This document shows, piece after piece, positions 52,440 through 61,883 of a stretch of 64,000 nt of DNA. Source of the stretch: Ktedonobacter racemifer DSM 44963 (GTDB lineage Bacteria; Chloroflexota; Ktedonobacteria; Ktedonobacterales; Ktedonobacteraceae). Under the pieces are notes generated by a model. That model saw nothing but the letters and a program-made list of their open reading frames with translations. It ran no database searches and was not told the origin of the DNA. A program made the position numbers and the translations under genes. Where the stretch lies: assembly GCF_000178855.1 (NCBI RefSeq), contig NZ_ADVG01000001.1:2331481-2395480 (forward strand), given 5' to 3'. Within the stretch, counting starts at the first letter, position 1; each line of letters starts with the position of its first letter.

Positions 52440-55400
52440 ATGAGTCAGTTCTCGCACAGAGAACGCGATTATGTCTTCGGCCAGAGGATGCTGGCCCTGC
52501 GCACCGGCATCGGGCTGACGCAAGAGGGCCTGGCGGCGCGGTTGGGCATCACGCGCAAAGCCATTGGCCGATGGGAGGCAGGGGAGACGTATCCCATCAC
52601 CGCACATCTGCAAGTGCTGCTAGCCTTCGCTCATCAGCAACGCGCCTTTCCCGCCGGACAGGAGGAAGAGGCGATCCGCGCCTTCTGGCGAGCGGCTCAC
52701 CAGAAGGTGCTGCTCGATGAGACGTGGCTGCGGGAACTGCTCAGACAACCAGCCACGTCTGGAAGCGAAGGTGCGGTGCAACGGCCCTTGAGCGCTGACC
52801 TGTCCAACGCATCGGCTCCCGGAAGTGGGCCACGGGTGGATTGGGGAGAGGCGCTCGATGTGCCCAGTTTCTATGGACGCGAGGAGGAACTGGCCTTGCT
52901 CGCACGGTGGATCGGAGAGGACCGCTGCCGGGTGGTCAGTGTGCTGGGCATGGGCGGCATTGGCAAGTCGGCGCTGGCCATCTCGGTGATGCACCAGGTT
53001 GCCAGGCAGTTCGAGGTCGTCATCTGGCGCTCCTTGCGTGATAGTCCCACCTGTGCCACGCTGGTGGAGAGCTGCTTCCAGGTGCTTGATCCCCAAGCGC
53101 AGTCAGCTGTGCCGGACGCCCTGGAAGAACGCCTCCGTCTGCTGATGGAGCAACTGCGCGCTCGGCGGGTCCTCCTGGTGCTGGACAATGCGGAGACCCT
53201 CCTGGAGGAGGGGACTGGCACAGGTCGCATACGTGCAGGAGCACTAGGCTATGCCCAACTCCTTCGACTCATGGGGGAAACCAGGCACCAGAGTTGCCTG
53301 TTGCTGACTAGCCGGGAGAAACCGGCGGATCTCGGGCCCCTGGAAGGCAAGCGCTCGCCAGTACGTGCTTTGCGTCTGGCTGGACTGGACGACCTGGCGG
53401 GCGCTCAGGTCCTGACAGAGAAAGAGGTGGTGGGTTCCCCGCAGGACCTGGTGCGCCTGGTCAAGGTGTACCAGGGCAACCCGCTGGCCTTAAAGATCGT
53501 GGCGCAGACCATCGTGGAGCTCTTCGGGGGCGAGATTGTCCCGTTTCTGAGGCAAGGCGAGGCGGTCTTTGGAGGGGTGCGAGCACTGCTGGACGAGCAA
53601 TATGCCCGCCTCTCGGCGCTCGAGCAGACCGTGTTGGGCTGGCTGGCCATTCTGCGCGAGCCGGTGAGCCTGGAGGAACTCCTCTGCGTGTTGGTGGCCC
53701 CGCTTGCGCCCCTGCAGCTGTTGGAAGCCGTGGATGGGCTGCGCCGGCGCAGTCTCATCGAGCGGGGGCAACGGGCTGGCAGCTTTACCTTGCAGTCGGT
53801 GGTGCTGGAGTACGTGACCGACCGGCTGGTCACAGAGGCCAAACAGGAGATCGAGCACGGCAGGCTCCGGCTGTTGCGTGAGCATGGCCTCTCGCAAGCC
53901 CAGGCCAAGGAATACGTGCGACAGACGCAGGAGCGGTTGCTGCTCACTCCCCTGCTGGATCTCCTCAAGAGCGTGTATCGGGGGCGAGCGGAGGTGGAGG
54001 AGCGCTTGCGCGAGCTGCTTTCGACGGTGCGCGCATGGGATGAACAGGCCCAGGGGTATGGCCCGGCGAACCTGGTGGCGCTACTGCGGCTACTGCGCGG
54101 GGACCTGCGTAGGCTGGATCTCTCGCACCTGGCCCTGCGCGGCGTGCATCTGCAAGGCGTCGAGATGCAAGATGCGACCCTTGCCGGGTCGCATCTCCAG
54201 GAGAGCGTCTTTCGGGAGACCTTCGATGCCATCACTGCAGTCGCCACCAGCAAGAGCGGACAGTACTGGGCCGCAGCTAGTGGGCGCGGGGAAGTGCGGG
54301 TGTGGCGCGAGGCAGGCCAGACCTTGCACCTGGTCTGGTCGGCGCATGCGGACAGTGTCTGGACCCTTGCCTTCAGCCCGGACGAACGCCAGCTCGCCAG
54401 CGCGAGCTGGGATGGGACCATCAAGCTGTGGGACATTGAAAGCCGTGCCTTGCTCTGGGTAGGTTGGCATACCAGCGCCATTGTCTGCCTGGCCTTTTCC
54501 CCCGATGGAGACCTGCTCGCCAGTGGGGGACATGATGCCAGCATCCGGGTCTGGGACCCGAAGCTGGGCACTCTCCTCCAGGACGTGTCCCATCCCGGTG
54601 CGGTCTGGGCACTGGCCTGGAGTACCGATGGGCGCAGGCTCGCTAGTAGCGGCTCTGATGGACACATTCAACTCTGGAAGAGGCAACCGACTGGACTGGC
54701 TCACGACAGACAGGCACTCGCCGGGCATAACAACTGGGTGCGGGGGCTTGCCTTTTCCCCCGATGGCAGCGTCCTGGCCAGCGCGAGCTGGGATGGGACC
54801 GTCAAGCTGTGGGCACTTACCAGCGGGCGCTGTGTGCAAACGCTTAAGGGACATACCCAGCGAGTGCACTGCCTGGCCTGGAGTCCGGACGGGGCCACGC
54901 TGGCCAGTGGCAGCTTTGACCACACGATTCGACTGTGGGATGTCCAGAGAGGCCGCTCTCGGGTGGTCCTCTCTGGCCATAGCGCCGCAGTGTACAGTCT
55001 GACCTTCACGTCCGACAGCCGCCATCTGCTCAGCGGCAGTGACGATGGCACGCTACGGCTGTGGGAGGTGGAGCGTGGCGAGTCGCTGCGCGTCCTGCAG
55101 GGCTACGCGGCCTCCCTCTACGACCTCGACTGGAGTCCGGATGCCACCCAGCTCGTCAGTGGCGGCACGGATACGCACGTCACCGTCTGGGAGGTGGCCA
55201 GTGGGATGCCACGAGGCGTGTTGCGCGGCCATAGCAGGACCGTGTACGGCGTCGCGTGGAGTCCCTATGGACGATTGCTCGCCAGTTGTGGGTGGGATCA
55301 TGCCATCCGGCTCTGGGACCCAACCACCGGGACCTGCGTGCAGATCCTGCGGGATCTCGATCACCCCGACACCGTCTTCTCCGGTGTGGCCTGGAGTCCG

Positions 55401-56186
55401 GACGGGGAGCGCCTGGCGAGCGGAACGCTTCTGCAAGGCGTGCTGGTGTGGGACGGGACAGCGCGCTCCCCACACTGGCTGAGCCAACAGTTCCCTCCCT
55501 GGATCCGTCGCGTGGCCTGGAGCCCGGACGGGACGCGGTTGGTCGGCGGGGGCGGTGATGGCCACGTGTATGTGTGGGACGCTTTTGATGGCACGCTGCT
55601 CCAGCAGCTGTCGGGGCATCAGGGAGCCGTCATGAGCGTGGCCTGGAGCCCCGATGGCTCCCGGCTGGCCTCTGGTGGTGGCAGCCGAGGGCAGGAGGAC
55701 GGGGAACTGTTGGTGTGGGATGCCCACAATGGGGAATATGTGCGCATCTTGACGGGGCATCCGGGGGGAGTCTCCGCGCTGACCTGGAGTCCCAATGGGC
55801 AGATGCTGATCAGTGGAGGCAGGGACGGCAAGGTGCGCTGGTGGGAGGTCCACAGCGGAGAGTGTGTGCATGTGCAAGAGGGGCATCAGGGAGCAGTGCA
55901 TGCGCTCAAGGTGAGTCCCGATGGAGGCAGGCTGGCGAGCAGCGGTGATGATGGAGCGATTGTGCTCTGGGACCTCGAACGAGGCAAACCTCTTCGAACG
56001 CTGCGGCGGGATCGCCCCTACGAACGGCTCGACATCACGGGCATCCGGGGGCTCTCCGACGCACAAAAGGCGTCTCTGCGCACGTTGGGAGCGTTCGAAA
56101 AAGCGTCTATCGGCGAGAGCACATGCGTGCTCTTTTCGATGAAAGAGGGATGGCGACGGAAATCCTCCTGCCGAGATGCCTCATAA
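52440..56186 (+). CDS. HTH / NB-ARC / 14-blade WD40 STAND protein
   Basis: 1248 residues from the ATG at 52440 with AAAGGAG 7 bases upstream. Residues 6-60 are an XRE-type HTH (GLTQEGLAARLGITRKAIGRWE). An NB-ARC ATPase runs from about 145 to 420 (Walker A LGMGGIGKSAL near 168, Walker B RVLLVLDNAE, GNPLALKI). A helical region and a short pentapeptide-like stretch follow. Then come 14 WD repeats (about 600-1180) with regular LWD/VWD ends, enough for two seven-blade propellers. STAND proteins are ligand-triggered switches. The last 28 residues read into non-family sequence, so the native stop may be lost. Confidence 0.92.
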   Translation: MSQFSHRERDYVFGQRMLALRTGIGLTQEGLAARLGITRKAIGRWEAGETYPITAHLQVLLAFAHQQRAFPAGQEEEAIRAFWRAAHQKVLLDETWLRELLRQPATSGSEGAVQRPLSADLSNASAPGSGPRVDWGEALDVPSFYGREEELALLARWIGEDRCRVVSVLGMGGIGKSALAISVMHQVARQFEVVIWRSLRDSPTCATLVESCFQVLDPQAQSAVPDALEERLRLLMEQLRARRVLLVLDNAETLLEEGTGTGRIRAGALGYAQLLRLMGETRHQSCLLLTSREKPADLGPLEGKRSPVRALRLAGLDDLAGAQVLTEKEVVGSPQDLVRLVKVYQGNPLALKIVAQTIVELFGGEIVPFLRQGEAVFGGVRALLDEQYARLSALEQTVLGWLAILREPVSLEELLCVLVAPLAPLQLLEAVDGLRRRSLIERGQRAGSFTLQSVVLEYVTDRLVTEAKQEIEHGRLRLLREHGLSQAQAKEYVRQTQERLLLTPLLDLLKSVYRGRAEVEERLRELLSTVRAWDEQAQGYGPANLVALLRLLRGDLRRLDLSHLALRGVHLQGVEMQDATLAGSHLQESVFRETFDAITAVATSKSGQYWAAASGRGEVRVWREAGQTLHLVWSAHADSVWTLAFSPDERQLASASWDGTIKLWDIESRALLWVGWHTSAIVCLAFSPDGDLLASGGHDASIRVWDPKLGTLLQDVSHPGAVWALAWSTDGRRLASSGSDGHIQLWKRQPTGLAHDRQALAGHNNWVRGLAFSPDGSVLASASWDGTVKLWALTSGRCVQTLKGHTQRVHCLAWSPDGATLASGSFDHTIRLWDVQRGRSRVVLSGHSAAVYSLTFTSDSRHLLSGSDDGTLRLWEVERGESLRVLQGYAASLYDLDWSPDATQLVSGGTDTHVTVWEVASGMPRGVLRGHSRTVYGVAWSPYGRLLASCGWDHAIRLWDPTTGTCVQILRDLDHPDTVFSGVAWSPDGERLASGTLLQGVLVWDGTARSPHWLSQQFPPWIRRVAWSPDGTRLVGGGGDGHVYVWDAFDGTLLQQLSGHQGAVMSVAWSPDGSRLASGGGSRGQEDGELLVWDAHNGEYVRILTGHPGGVSALTWSPNGQMLISGGRDGKVRWWEVHSGECVHVQEGHQGAVHALKVSPDGGRLASSGDDGAIVLWDLERGKPLRTLRRDRPYERLDITGIRGLSDAQKASLRTLGAFEKASIGESTCVLFSMKEGWRRKSSCRDAS

Positions 56187-56429
56187 CCCACGGGGCGCGC
56201 AACGAGATGTTTGCTCTCGTCATGAGCTCCGGACCAGCCTTGAGCGATTTGCGCTCTTGCGTCCTGGAACGCGAGTCCGAGAAGGTATCAGCAAGCGAGC
56301 AAGCCAGAAGAATAAAACGGCTTGTCGTAACCATTCATGCTATACACCCTGCTTGTTGCGCACCCCGTGGGACGCGGGGTTTGCGGTCAGCTCGCAATTG
56401 GTGGAGGGCACCTTGATCAGTCGATGCAG
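56187..56429. other. gap after the STAND gene
   Basis: No gene is recognised; short frames only. Confidence 0.4.
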
Positions 56430-56645
56430 TGTTATCCTCGAAATCGGAAGGTCGCCAGTGCTCTGGGTACTTCACGGGGAACCATCCAGCGGTTGGTTGA
56501 GCAGGAAGGCATCGAGCGGCAGACGAGCCAGAGGCTCTCGCTCGAGCAGCGGGAGGAGGCTTTCCGATTACTGGACGAGGGGGTGTCGCTGAGGCAGGTA
56601 GCCCGGCAGTTCGGCGTGAACCCCGAGTCGCTCCGGCGTCTGGTT
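56430..56645 (+). pseudogene. HTH-type transposase fragment, copy 2
   Basis: It codes RKVASALGTSRGTIQRLVEQ then EGIERQ, and later RQVARQFGVNPESLRRLV, two HTH modules of an IS transposase. The first module is shared with 45720. The second has a counterpart at 62835 (FLVNPESLQQLVMRHK). It is cut off at about 56645. Confidence 0.5.
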
Positions 56646-56991
56646 ATTCTTTATCAGTTTGAAGCCCGGGGATATCTTTCGGGAGCTGACCAACCGCTTC
56701 TGTCGCCAGGCGGGTTTTACGCCCAGAGTCGTTTTTGAGGGCGACGAGATCGAGACGATTCGCGGCCTGGTCATGGCTGGCCTGGGGGTGACGTTTATCT
56801 CTCACCTCATGGTGCGCAGTGCCCCGTATCTCGCGGCACAGCCGGTCAGCATCCTTCCCATTGCAGAGCCGCGCTGTCGGCGTCATCTCGGACTGGCCTG
56901 GCGCACCACGCACTACCTCTCGCAGGCGGCACAGCAGTTTCGAGCGTTTGTCATTCAGTATTTCCAACAGCTTGAGCAAGAGAGACCTTGA
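56646..56991 (+). pseudogene. LysR-type regulator, C-terminal fragment
   Basis: About 112 residues of a LysR effector domain (KPGDIFRELTNRFCRQAGFT, DEIETIRGLVMAGLGVTFIS). The HTH half is missing; the upstream junction is to transposase debris. Confidence 0.75.
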
Positions 56992-57000
56992 TTCCGGCAT

Positions 57001-57204
57001 CCAGAGGGATTCTATTATGATACTGAATCGAAAATGATTGCCGCACTCAAACCCCGCCCGGCATTCCTGCCGATCTTGCGTTTGCTTCAAGGTGTTTTTG
57101 AACACAAAGAAACCAGTGAATTGCTACAAGCAGTTCACTGGTCGAAGCGGAACCGACGGGCGACGAACCACCAGTCGCACCTTGCCTTGATCCCCATTGA
57201 CAAG
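57001..57204. repeat. dispersed repeat, copy 2
   Basis: It matches 48073-48275. Here the frame beginning MIAALKPRPAFL runs on to about 57375 (FADRNDILITTPKSSADYAQ...). Function unknown. Confidence 0.7.
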
Positions 57205-57495
57205 TTGTTCGCTGATCGCAATGATATTCTGATCACTACCCCGAAATCGAGCGCTGATTATGCCCAATCTGGTACCTTATTTGAACAAGCCCTTGGTAAT
57301 CAAGTAGACATTCCTTTATTGCAACGCCGTCCAGGTCCAGACACGCCTCCATGGAAAATCCCTGTTCCCGAATGATCGAACGTAATACGCCGTGTTGTTG
57401 AGAACCAAGAACCACTACGCAAGATTGCAGACGATTACAGCGTCTCATACGAAACAATAAGGCGTATCGTTCGGGCTGCAAGTAAGTAGCAGAGG

Positions 57496-57760
57496 TATGG
57501 TCAACGTATTGGGAGAAATAGAAGAGAGTGGTGAGGTCTCACGGAAAAAGGTGTTGAAGGCCAAGAAGCGTGGGGAGGTCGATGTGGCTCTGCGACTCGT
57601 TTGACTGCAGCCACCTTCTTCCAGGTTTGGAATCGACTTTGTCAGGTGGCACGATAGTCCCCGGCACGCAGAGGGTGACGCCGTGGTTGGAAATGGCTAG
57701 AGATGAGGCCAAACGCAGAGAGAAAGCGCTGTGTCTGTGCGGGCTGATGTGAAGCGCCGC
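57496..57760 (+). mobile_element. decayed IS remnant, copy 3 of a shared end
   Basis: It starts GGTATGGTCAACGTATTG and carries a reading frame ending REKALCLCGLM, like the copy at 7939 (KEALCLCGLM). The rest up to about 57950 has no recognisable gene. Confidence 0.45.
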
Positions 57761-57990
57761 ATGTCCTTCTCTCGCAATCGTGTAGGGGGTGCGAATTTTC
57801 CGCTCGATGGTTCAAGCATGTGTGCTGCCGATGTTGCTCGCCAGTCAGGACCTCTCGTTTCTCGGCCCCATACCTTTTGAGCGTATCAGTGATGATGACG
57901 CGAGGGGCTCAAAGCTCCATAGGGTCCTACACTTGATCCATAAGCTGTCATACAATATCTCCTTCTAGCTATATTTTCTGATAATAACAC

Positions 57991-58674
57991 CTACTTCGAT
58001 CTCAAGATATGCAACCACTTAGGATACCCATATGAATCTTCTGCTTTCAGAGAATTGAAGCCTAAATCTGCAGTAATATGCTCTGCAATGTACTTGATAG
58101 CATTCTCTATAGCAGAGAAATTCTCTCCGATTGCCTCAAACCCCAGAGTCCACCACTCTTGATCCAAGGCTTTCAAGGCAGTCAACTCAGCAGTGCATCT
58201 ATTTTTAACGCACACTTGTATTGGGACATCTTTTACCTTTGTACCTGCTACCAACTCATATTTACGAGAATATCGTGCCTTCTCAACTGTAACCCAGGCC
58301 TTCTTTGTATTATCCTTTATGGGTTCCTTTGAAGTATTCAGTAACATTTGAGACAAGGATTGGCTTACATCATCTTCGTCACTGAATCCCCATTTCATCC
58401 AATGTTCTACATACGCCTTATTTCCATTGATAGGAATCGTTTCCCCTCTCATTTGGCGCCACTTTATTTCTATTTTGTCCTTACTTCCCTCTAAATCACC
58501 ACACCCTCTTATCTTCATCCCTATGCTCTCAGTATCACACAATACAAAATATACATCCTTCCTTAGATTTACCTGATCTATATCATCTTTTATCCTTTTA
58601 CTCTTAAATCTCTTTAAAATATCCTCTTCAAGCTTGCCACACAAAAACCAACGGATCTCAACACTCTTTAACAT
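57991..58674 (-). CDS. conserved hypothetical protein, AT-rich gene
   Basis: 227 residues. Blocks SVEIRWFLCGKL, GMKIRGCGDLE..KIEIKWRQ, YVEHWMKWGF, ELTALKALDQEWWTLGFEA and SYGYPKWLH look like a protein family I have seen only as uncharacterised, mainly in cyanobacteria. The alternating charged strands faintly recall CYTH/VTC triphosphate tunnel enzymes, but I would not assign that. Base composition is much more AT-rich than its neighbours, suggesting recent transfer. Confidence 0.7.
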   Translation of the reverse strand: MLKSVEIRWFLCGKLEEDILKRFKSKRIKDDIDQVNLRKDVYFVLCDTESIGMKIRGCGDLEGSKDKIEIKWRQMRGETIPINGNKAYVEHWMKWGFSDEDDVSQSLSQMLLNTSKEPIKDNTKKAWVTVEKARYSRKYELVAGTKVKDVPIQVCVKNRCTAELTALKALDQEWWTLGFEAIGENFSAIENAIKYIAEHITADLGFNSLKAEDSYGYPKWLHILRSK

Positions 58675-59336
58675 GTAATCACAACTTTTCTTATAACTCG
58701 CAAAGACAGCACAACTAAAGAGTTCTCACTTATAAAAACTGTTACGTACATTCTAAGCCGTAATCAGAAATTACTCACATTGACACTTTCTCAGCAAGAG
58801 CAGGCTATTATGGTGTTGCGTCAAGGGAGGTCTTTGAGAGAATTTGCCAAGGAAGAGGCGCCTTGACTCCCAAGCCACTTGAGAGTGTATCCTTTGATCA
58901 GAACAGAGGAGCGGCAGCAAAAACCGATGGTATCGGCCTATCTGGCTTGCCTTGTTTCAAACACGTGATAAATCCTGTTGACAGCCCAGACGTCACGAAC
59001 AGTATGCTCGGCAAAAGATGAAACGGTGTTTTTCTCGAATGATCCTGGTCGTTTTTCCCTGTGCTGCTGCTTCTCGGCTTCTGCTCGAAGCTGCAGATGA
59101 CAAGCTTTCAGGTAAGACACGCCCCTTTCCTCACAGGGAAATCTGGCATTCCTCCTCTCGTTCGCCTATACAAAGGGGTCTTATGCTCCTCCACCGTTTA
59201 GTGGTGTTCTATCTACACAACCATATTGAGCAACAATTAGTTCAGCTTATGCTTTTAAAAGCTGAACTAATTGTGTCGTTTATTCTGAGATATTATACTT
59301 CTTATGGTCTTGGCACGCGATTCGCTACTAAAAAGC
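58675..59336. other. gap upstream of the sugar transporter operon
   Basis: 662 bases, AT-rich at first. A short HTH-like scrap (SQQEQAIMVLRQGRSLREFA) is at about 58780-58865 and a 16-bp hairpin at 59233-59274. No complete gene is recognised. Confidence 0.4.
59233..59274. terminator. 16-bp hairpin before the sugar transporter operon
   Basis: ACAATTAGTTCAGCTT (59233-59248) pairs exactly with 59259-59274 across a 10-base loop. It probably insulates the operon from upstream transcription. Confidence 0.5.
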
Positions 59337-59366
59337 TTGACAAATCGATCTAGAAAACGTTATCTT
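59337..59366 (+). promoter_or_regulatory. predicted promoter with LacI-type palindrome
   Basis: TTGACA at 59337-59342 and TATCTT 18 bases on. Between and overlapping them is GAAAACGTTATC (59353-59364), a near-palindrome with the central CG of LacI-family operators. The leader to the first ATG is about 130 bases. A repressor gene is not adjacent. Confidence 0.4.
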
Positions 59367-59497
59367 TCTTGTATACCTTGCCTGCTTGTCTATTATGCAG
59401 TCGCTCATGCCAATCAACATGGAAGTTCGAGCATGGTAGTAGATGAGCTGTTGTCTGCTCATGCGTATAGATAATATATGGACGAAGGAGTACATAT

Positions 59498-60805
59498 ATG
59501 CAGTCAATGCATCGACGATCCTTCCTCAAGGCAGTGGGAAGCGCGACCACTGGAGCCAGTCTATTGTTGAGCGGTTGCGCGCCAGCTATCAATACTGGAG
59601 TCAAGAAGACTCTCAACTTCTGGGCATTCTCCAACACACGTATCCAATGGCAGCAAAAAGCCTGGGAAGTCTACAAGAAGGAGAAGAAACCCGACTTTGA
59701 GATCAACTGGATGATCTTTCCTTTTCAGCAAATGCACGACAAGGTCTTGATTACTGCCCTGGCTGGCTCAGGCGGCCCAGACATTGCTGAAATTGAGATT
59801 GGTCAATTCGCGCGCTTCATAAAAGGTGACGTCATTTTCGTAGATATGGCCTCTAAGCTTCAGCAAATGGGAGTCCTGGATGAGTTTTATCATCCCTCGG
59901 CTACCGATCCCTGGTCCTGGAAGGGCAAGATCTATGGTATTGGCAATGAACTGAATACCTGCCTGCTCAGTTACCGTTGGGATCTCTGGGAAAAGGCTGG
60001 CATTAAGGCCCCCATAAACACTTGGGATGAGTTTGCGGAAGCGGGTCGCCGCTATCAAAAAGCTACAGGCAAATATTTCATCGATTTCCCCTTCAACGAC
60101 TCCGGCTACTGGTGGATACAGGTACTTCAACGTAAAGGCGGTTTCTTTGATTCCACTGGCAAACCTATCTTTAACTCCTCCGAGGCTTTAAACACTCTTA
60201 GCTATCAGAAGCAGGCCATCAACGAAAATTGGGCGGGTATACGCCCCATTGGTCAGGCTTACTGGGCCAAGGTTTCCGATGGTACGTTTGCCTCTCTCAT
60301 TGGCCCTTCCTGGAACTTTAGCGGTTTTGTAAAACAGAATTCGGCTGATACCGCTGGCAAATGGCATCTACAACCGCTTCCACAATGGGAGACGGGAGGT
60401 TCGCGGACCGCTACGCAGGGCGGTACTGGTGTTACTGTGCTCAAGACCTCTTCAAGTGTTGAGGAAGCCCTCGACTTTATACTCTACGAACACACGAGCA
60501 TCGAAGCGTTACTTGGCGATTATGGGATACGCCAGACCTGGCCTACCTATAAGCCCGCGCTGGAACAGGCCAAATTAAGCGAGCCATTGAAGTTCTTCGA
60601 TAATCAGAGGGCGGGTGCGGTAATTAAAGAGGTTTCTCCAGAGATTAATCAGTGGTACAACTCACCCTACTGGCCGGAGACAAACGATGCTTTTATACGC
60701 ATCGCGCTCACGCCCTGTTTACAGCAGCCAGGCGTCACGCCAGAGTCGGCGCTGAAAGCCGCTTATAGCGAGGCTTCGAGCATCATCAATTTCGAGACTG
60801 CTTAA
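59498..60805 (+). CDS. sugar ABC transporter binding protein (family 1), Tat-type lipoprotein
   Basis: 435 residues. The signal has twin arginines (HRRSFLKAVG) and a lipobox LLLSGC, so it may be exported folded and then lipidated. The rest is a family 1 solute-binding protein (GPDIAEIEIGQFARF, YGIGNELNTCLL, GTFASLIGPSW). It delivers a sugar to the two permeases coded next. Sugar identity is unknown. Confidence 0.9.
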   Translation: MQSMHRRSFLKAVGSATTGASLLLSGCAPAINTGVKKTLNFWAFSNTRIQWQQKAWEVYKKEKKPDFEINWMIFPFQQMHDKVLITALAGSGGPDIAEIEIGQFARFIKGDVIFVDMASKLQQMGVLDEFYHPSATDPWSWKGKIYGIGNELNTCLLSYRWDLWEKAGIKAPINTWDEFAEAGRRYQKATGKYFIDFPFNDSGYWWIQVLQRKGGFFDSTGKPIFNSSEALNTLSYQKQAINENWAGIRPIGQAYWAKVSDGTFASLIGPSWNFSGFVKQNSADTAGKWHLQPLPQWETGGSRTATQGGTGVTVLKTSSSVEEALDFILYEHTSIEALLGDYGIRQTWPTYKPALEQAKLSEPLKFFDNQRAGAVIKEVSPEINQWYNSPYWPETNDAFIRIALTPCLQQPGVTPESALKAAYSEASSIINFETA

Positions 60806-60868
60806 CACCATGTACCATTTAGCCCCCTGAGAATATCCGCATATGCCATGCTCAAAGGAGGTTTACAC

Positions 60869-61813
60869 ATGGCCCAGATTCATACCGGTATGATAGCCCG
60901 ACCTCGCCAGAGTAGCAGTTGGTGGCGTCGCAATCAACGCAAGCTCGCTCCATACATCTTCATCTCACCCTTCTTCATTCTCTTCCTGATATTTGGGATC
61001 TATCCCATTCTCTACTCCTTCTGGCTCAGTTTCTTTAAAGGCTTTGGCTTCGATAAGAAGACTTTCTTTGGCCTGGGCAACTATATCCACCTCTTTCAGG
61101 ACCCTCGCTACTATACTGCAGTGCTCAATACGACGAAGTATGCCCTTGGCAGTCTGTTTATCCTCACCCCCCTGGCACTGATCATGGCCCTGGCTATCAA
61201 TTCCCTCTTCGTGCGCTGGAAAGGACTTTACCGCATAGGCCTCTTCTTTCCGGTCATTACCTCAACCGTGGTCATTACGGTTATCTTCGCGCGCGTCCTT
61301 GATACACAATACGGCTTGCTCAACGTAGCGCTTGGCTGGTTTGGTATTCCCCCGGTTGGTTGGCTTACAGATCAACCAGTTGTCATGCCAGCCTTTGTCC
61401 TCATCGGCATCTGGACCTACCTTGGCATCAATACACTCTTCTGGATAGCGGGCCTCAATGCTATCAATAAAGAGTACTATGAGGCGGCTATGATTGACGG
61501 CGCGAATCGCTGGCAGGCCTTCTGGCGCATTACGCTTCCACTGCTCAAGCCAGTAACGCTCTTTATCGTCATCCAGGCCATTATCGGCTCTTATAACCTC
61601 TTTGCTGAGCCTTTGCTGCTCACCAGTGGTGGCCCTTCGGATGCCTCGCTAACCATCACGCTCTATGTCTACACTCAGGGCTTCCAGAACTTTAATGTTG
61701 GCTACGCGAGTGCTATTGCCTATTCGATGACGCTGCTGCTGCTCATCCTCTCCGTTCTGAATATCAAGATATTCGGTGGTTATGGAACTGCCACAGCCTC
61801 AGACGCAGCGTGA
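60869..61813 (+). CDS. sugar ABC permease, MalF/UgpA type
   Basis: 314 residues from the ATG at 60869, supported by AAAGGAGG 7 bases upstream; a start 7 codons earlier would precede this site. Six membrane segments and the EAA loop EYYEAAMIDGANRWQAFWRI. It pairs with the MalG-type permease downstream. Confidence 0.92.
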   Translation: MAQIHTGMIARPRQSSSWWRRNQRKLAPYIFISPFFILFLIFGIYPILYSFWLSFFKGFGFDKKTFFGLGNYIHLFQDPRYYTAVLNTTKYALGSLFILTPLALIMALAINSLFVRWKGLYRIGLFFPVITSTVVITVIFARVLDTQYGLLNVALGWFGIPPVGWLTDQPVVMPAFVLIGIWTYLGINTLFWIAGLNAINKEYYEAAMIDGANRWQAFWRITLPLLKPVTLFIVIQAIIGSYNLFAEPLLLTSGGPSDASLTITLYVYTQGFQNFNVGYASAIAYSMTLLLLILSVLNIKIFGGYGTATASDAA

Positions 61814-61883
61814 TAGCCAGATAGTTTGTGCTATGTGCCTTGCCTGTGCGTCACGCACAGGGTTCTTTAGAGAGGTTCTCATC

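Noticed and set aside
53405..54667. A 420-codon frame antisense to the STAND gene.
   Set aside because: It arises from the GC-rich codon use of the real gene; it is Ser/Arg-rich low-complexity and has no ribosome site.
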